DNA of 64,000 bases. It comes from Terriglobales bacterium. Lineage in GTDB: Bacteria; Acidobacteriota; Terriglobia; Terriglobales; Acidobacteriaceae. The stretch covers positions 1-64,000 of the forward strand of contig DASTZZ010000072.1 in NCBI GenBank assembly GCA_035764005.1, given 5' to 3'. Position 1 is the stretch's first letter. Every line of letters begins with the position of its first letter. Made by a program: the position numbers and the translations under genes. Positions 63,832 through 64,000 of this stretch are shown here, piece by piece. Below the pieces are notes generated by a model, which was not told where the DNA came from, searched no databases, and saw nothing but the letters and a program-made list of their open reading frames with translations.

Positions 63832-64000
63832 TTCGGATGGACCACCACTCGGAATTTCATATGCTCGTGATCAGTGCTGCAGATCACGGTGCAAACTGCT
63901 TCGTAGACGCCCGGATCGGCTGGTGCAGCGAGGTGCATTTCCTGAACGCCAGGTTTGAACATTAGCTCCCATCCAGGCACCGGCTTGCGATGGGAATCGA
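63828..64000 (-). CDS. Partial gene, C-terminus of a CuA/cupredoxin-domain protein
   Basis: The last 57 codons of a gene that enters from the right edge. The product ends GVYEAVCTVICSTDHEHMKF then RVVVHPK. The spacing C-x3-C-x3-H-x2-M is exactly the binuclear copper (CuA) loop of cytochrome c oxidase subunit II and nitrous oxide reductase, and MHLAAPADPGVY before it matches the preceding cupredoxin strand. The remainder is outside the window, so a full COX2, a stand-alone CuA protein or N2O reductase are all possible. Confidence 0.75.
   Translation of the reverse strand, partial: DSHRKPVPGWELMFKPGVQEMHLAAPADPGVYEAVCTVICSTDHEHMKFRVVVHPK

Overview
The window is a chromosomal segment of moderately high GC content. 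It carries mostly housekeeping genes plus one carbohydrate-use locus. The gene mix points to Acidobacteriota, class Terriglobia. The supporting genes are two very large TonB-dependent receptors with an N-terminal carboxypeptidase-regulatory-like domain, a secreted 'VWFA-related' protein, a secreted Asp-box (VPS10-like) protein of about 1,100 residues, and many small dispersed intergenic palindromes. This assignment is inferred from gene content; there is no 16S rRNA here. I see no tRNA, rRNA, insertion sequence, prophage or CRISPR array.

Layout from left to right. At 1-5141 lie a divergent partial ChaN-like gene, a UbiX-type flavin prenyltransferase, and a coupled operon nagZ-anmK-lipoprotein for cell-wall (MurNAc) recycling. 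At 5155-16152 a long minus-strand run holds an HD-GYP sensor and then gpsA, plsY, thpR, cinA, an NHL-repeat protein, pgpA, yacG, rimO and a TgpA-like transglutaminase. It mixes phospholipid synthesis with RNA and ribosome maintenance. At 16153-16802 is a gene-free stretch with a striking array of five 22-bp-spaced palindromes, followed by an ECF sigma/anti-sigma pair. At 18372-21219 is the conserved rpmH-rnpA-yidD-yidC cluster, with a REP-like hairpin built into the end of rnpA. At 21225-27864 are the VWFA-like protein, a DUF971 protein, rpmB, a membrane protein, a PilZ protein, a GAF-like protein and xseA.

At 27965-32536 are a TonB-dependent receptor and ccmC with a tiny ccmD. At 32796-40243 are dgt, an ABC exporter pair, bamA and a secreted transglutaminase-like protein. 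At 40528-42216 are a cysteine desulfurase and the RNase P RNA gene, so both RNase P components lie in this window. At 43071-47011 is frdABCD with a TPR gene. At 47530-50877 is the VPS10-like protein. At 51131-60310 is a pectin-use locus, all on the minus strand: a TonB-dependent receptor, a Tat-exported GH28 polygalacturonase, uronate isomerase UxaC, and a single secreted polypeptide joining GH28 polygalacturonase to CE8 pectin methylesterase. At 60764-63376 is gyrA. The right edge holds a small secreted protein coupled to a truncated CuA-domain gene.

The most noteworthy structures are the five-box operator-like array at 16328-16425, the facing arrays of 9-mers (GTGGACNNN / GTCCACNNN) at 32601-32777, the REP element that supplies the last ten codons of rnpA, and the GH28-CE8 fusion enzyme.
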